This document shows, one piece after another, positions 6,015 to 7,398 of a DNA stretch of 7,398 nucleotides. The notes beneath the pieces were generated by a model. The model saw nothing but the letters and a program-made list of their open reading frames with translations, made no database searches and was not told where the DNA came from. The stretch is taken from positions 1 to 7,398 of the forward strand of contig JAIRLQ010000160.1 in the NCBI GenBank assembly GCA_031259345.1. Reading direction: 5' to 3'. Source of the stretch: Treponema sp. GTDB lineage: Bacteria; Spirochaetota; Spirochaetia; Treponematales; Breznakiellaceae. A program made the translations under genes and the position numbers. Each line of letters opens with the position of its first letter. Positions within the stretch are counted from its first letter, which is position 1.

Positions 6015-6763
6015 GAAATGCCGCTTATAGAACGGGCTATCCCCAAAAGGAAATCCGAATCCGGCGCCGTTTCGCCTTCCGGCCGCAGCAGAGCCGCCCA
6101 GGGCTTTGCAATCTCAGAGGCTCTTGCCTTTCCCAAAAGGGGATAACGCCGGGCAAACATCAATATTCCCTGCTTTTCTTCGTAGTCTAAAAACCGGGAA
6201 GGGGATGCCGCCGGGAATTCGGCAAGCCAGGGCAGGGATTGTTCTTTCCGTAAACGGGGCGACACAAAGCGGCCCGCAAGGCGCGTCCCGGCAGTGTAGA
6301 CCACCAGGGTATCGGCGGCCCAATCGCCAAAACGCCTAAAACCCCGGCTGGCGTTCATGCAGATAAAAGCAATTAAGTAGAAGTATAAAAAACCATCGGC
6401 AAAACGAAGCAGGTTCCGGATAAAAGATGAGCCGGGGTCTACCGGGGAGCCGTCGCCCTTCACTACCCTTATTCCCATAATACGTTTCCCCGGAGTCTGG
6501 CCATTCCGGAAAATTTCAAAAAGGGTAAAATAAAACCAGTCAAGCGCAAAATTCAAAAGCAAATAAAGCCAAAAGCCCATAACCTGATACGCAATGCTTA
6601 TCCCGATAATAAGGCCCAAAAGGAACACAGCTTTGATAAGCATATCGATCCCCCACGCGGAAACGCGGCAGGGGAAGCCCGCGGGAAAAAGGACATACTC
6701 TATTCCTTCGGGGGTTTCGGTCCCCAGGGAAGAGTCTATCCCGGCCTTATCAAAAGACAACAT
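6011..6763 (-). CDS. RDD family membrane protein with C-terminal cytoplasmic extension
   Basis: A 250-residue protein. The RDD domain occupies about residues 25-160. The family's Arg and first Asp appear in RVSAWGID (R33, D40), within the first membrane segment (about 36-60). A second segment covers about 63-85. The conserved cytoplasmic loop NGQTPGKRIMGIRVV (87-101) follows, then a third segment (about 122-138) and the closing motif RRFGDWAADTLVV (143-155). About 90 residues after that form a soluble tail with FARRYPLLGKAR (203-214), an 'R-R-x-x-L-x-x-x-A-R' pattern that I associate with RDD proteins encoded next to SpoIIM and MoxR genes. RDD proteins have no single agreed function; some are linked to ion or small-molecule transport. 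The start ATG overlaps the previous stop by one base, and its own TGA overlaps the SpoIIM start (ATGA). SpoIIM and RDD proteins commonly co-occur, so a physical partnership is likely. Confidence 0.9.
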   Translation of the reverse strand: MLSFDKAGIDSSLGTETPEGIEYVLFPAGFPCRVSAWGIDMLIKAVFLLGLIIGISIAYQVMGFWLYLLLNFALDWFYFTLFEIFRNGQTPGKRIMGIRVVKGDGSPVDPGSSFIRNLLRFADGFLYFYLIAFICMNASRGFRRFGDWAADTLVVYTAGTRLAGRFVSPRLRKEQSLPWLAEFPAASPSRFLDYEEKQGILMFARRYPLLGKARASEIAKPWAALLRPEGETAPDSDFLLGIARSISGIS

Positions 6764-7299
6764 TAGAAGACCTGGGCCAGCGCAATGCCAATGCCGGCAA
6801 TAATTATTACCGGAACAAAAGCCAACTGGATAATAGCAAGGATCCCGATAAACTTCCAGAAAGATTTATTGCTTTTAAAAGCCAGTTCCAGATCCCCGTC
6901 GGCGCCGGTTCTAAGGTAAGAACGAATTTTGCTTCCAAAACGGTACGCAAAAAGCGAGGGGAAGAAAAAAAGCGCGGCGGCGCCAAAAAAATAAACAGTC
7001 ATGGTCCCGCCAAAGGCAGAACTAAAAGCGTTGCCAAAAACGCTGCCAAATTCCCCCATTTCGGAAGCCACTTCCCACATGGCGGCTCTTAAAAGAGGAA
7101 TGACAGCCAAAAAAATCACACCAAAAAAGGCCATGAGCCCGCAGCCTATAAAACCCAGGATACCGACAAAGCGTAACCAGGGCGAAGCGGCTTTAAGTTG
7201 GGCCAGCATGTTTTCGGTAAGAACGCCCTGATTTACCAGAGGGGCTACAGGAGCCGCTACAGTCTCCGGGCTTTGATAAGGATTATCGGCATTGGACAT
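6763..7299 (-). CDS. DUF5362-like small membrane protein, first gene of operon
   Basis: A 178-residue protein starting at ATG 7299. The first ~38 residues are hydrophilic or proline-rich and include the NPYQSP motif seen at the N-terminus of various bacterial membrane proteins. It continues with SPWLRFVGILGFIG (about 39-52), which opens the first of four predicted membrane segments (about 43-70 as a hairpin or one long stretch, 98-118, 147-172). Between them are a Gly/Phe/Ala-rich loop (80-97) and a cytoplasmic-looking stretch (119-146, with YLRTG and DLELAF). The pattern of a short leader, LRFVGIL, and an end of the form 'SFWKFIGILAIIQ' matches what I remember of DUF5362, a family of unknown function. 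The stop codon overlaps the next start (TAATG), so it is probably co-translated with the RDD gene. It may be an accessory subunit of the membrane complex encoded downstream; no catalytic residues are evident. Confidence 0.75.
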   Translation of the reverse strand: MSNADNPYQSPETVAAPVAPLVNQGVLTENMLAQLKAASPWLRFVGILGFIGCGLMAFFGVIFLAVIPLLRAAMWEVASEMGEFGSVFGNAFSSAFGGTMTVYFFGAAALFFFPSLFAYRFGSKIRSYLRTGADGDLELAFKSNKSFWKFIGILAIIQLAFVPVIIIAGIGIALAQVF

Positions 7300-7302
7300 A
7301 AT

Positions 7303-7311
7303 CTCCCCCTT
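7303..7311 (-). promoter_or_regulatory. Strong ribosome binding site of the first gene
   Basis: The minus strand reads AAGGGGGAG, with its G-rich core 5 nt before the ATG at 7299-7297. This fixes the start of the leading gene and is the best canonical site among the ATG-started genes here. Confidence 0.75.
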
Positions 7312-7317
7312 AATTTT

Positions 7318-7346
7318 ATACTATTGTATCTTTTTCGCCTGTTCAA
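7318..7346 (-). promoter_or_regulatory. Putative sigma70-like promoter of the operon
   Basis: On the minus strand, TTGAAC (7346-7341) is followed after 17 nt by TAGTAT (7323-7318). Each hexamer matches four of six bases of the -35 and -10 consensus, and the spacing is ideal. The element lies about 20 nt ahead of the strong ribosome binding site of the first gene, which would give a very short leader. The neighbouring TACAAT and TATAAA are alternative -10 boxes but have worse spacing. This is the only promoter-like signal I see for the cluster; the gene junctions inside it leave little room for others. Confidence 0.45.
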
Positions 7347-7398
7347 GACGGACGGATGCAGGGCAACCGCATTATGATGTTTTTCAGAAAGATGCCGA

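Noticed and set aside
7356..7398. Possible divergent plus-strand gene start (ATG 7356, or ATG 7374)
   Set aside because: Only about 14 codons are visible before the window ends, and no ribosome binding site precedes either ATG; it cannot be supported.

Overview
The window carries one compact seven-gene operon, all on the minus strand, running from about 7299 down to 115. It encodes a membrane and AAA+ ATPase locus of the MoxR type. Reading in the direction of transcription, the genes are a small DUF5362-like membrane protein, an RDD-family protein, a SpoIIM-family (DUF95) membrane protein, a polytopic protein ending in a DUF4129 domain, a DUF4350 protein, a MoxR AAA+ ATPase and a DUF58 protein. 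Every junction is tight: TAATG (1-nt overlap), ATGA, ATGA, an 8-nt overlap, TAA directly abutting ATG, and finally CTGA. Translational coupling along the whole transcript is therefore likely.

Organism: base composition looks roughly balanced. The content fits a Gram-negative or diderm bacterium, and the style (MoxR/DUF58 locus, strong GGAGG/GGGGG Shine-Dalgarno sites, TTG and possibly CTG starts) made me think of a spirochaete such as a gut Treponema relative. That is only an impression. There are no rRNA, tRNA, mobile, CRISPR or phage features.

Layout: 7300-7398 is the upstream region, with a plausible sigma70-like promoter (7318-7346) and a strong ribosome binding site. 115-7299 is the operon, with essentially no non-coding gaps. 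1-114 is the downstream non-coding region, rich in short GC palindromes, with a possible weak terminator and possibly an unrelated reading frame running off the edge.

How the parts fit: the same family set (DUF4129, DUF4350, MoxR, DUF58, SpoIIM, RDD) recurs together in distant bacteria; the moxR2 neighbourhood of Mycobacterium tuberculosis (about Rv3690-Rv3695) is an example from memory. The likely picture is a MoxR ATPase with its DUF58 partner acting on, or assembling, an inner-membrane complex built from the SpoIIM, RDD, DUF4129 and DUF4350 proteins. Its substrate is unknown. The most useful correction made here is that the DUF58 gene almost certainly starts at a CTG codon at 1470, which restores two N-terminal membrane helices that a conventional TTG start at 1314 would remove. 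Two other starts are also trimmed: DUF4129 to ATG 5058 and DUF4350 to TTG 3572.
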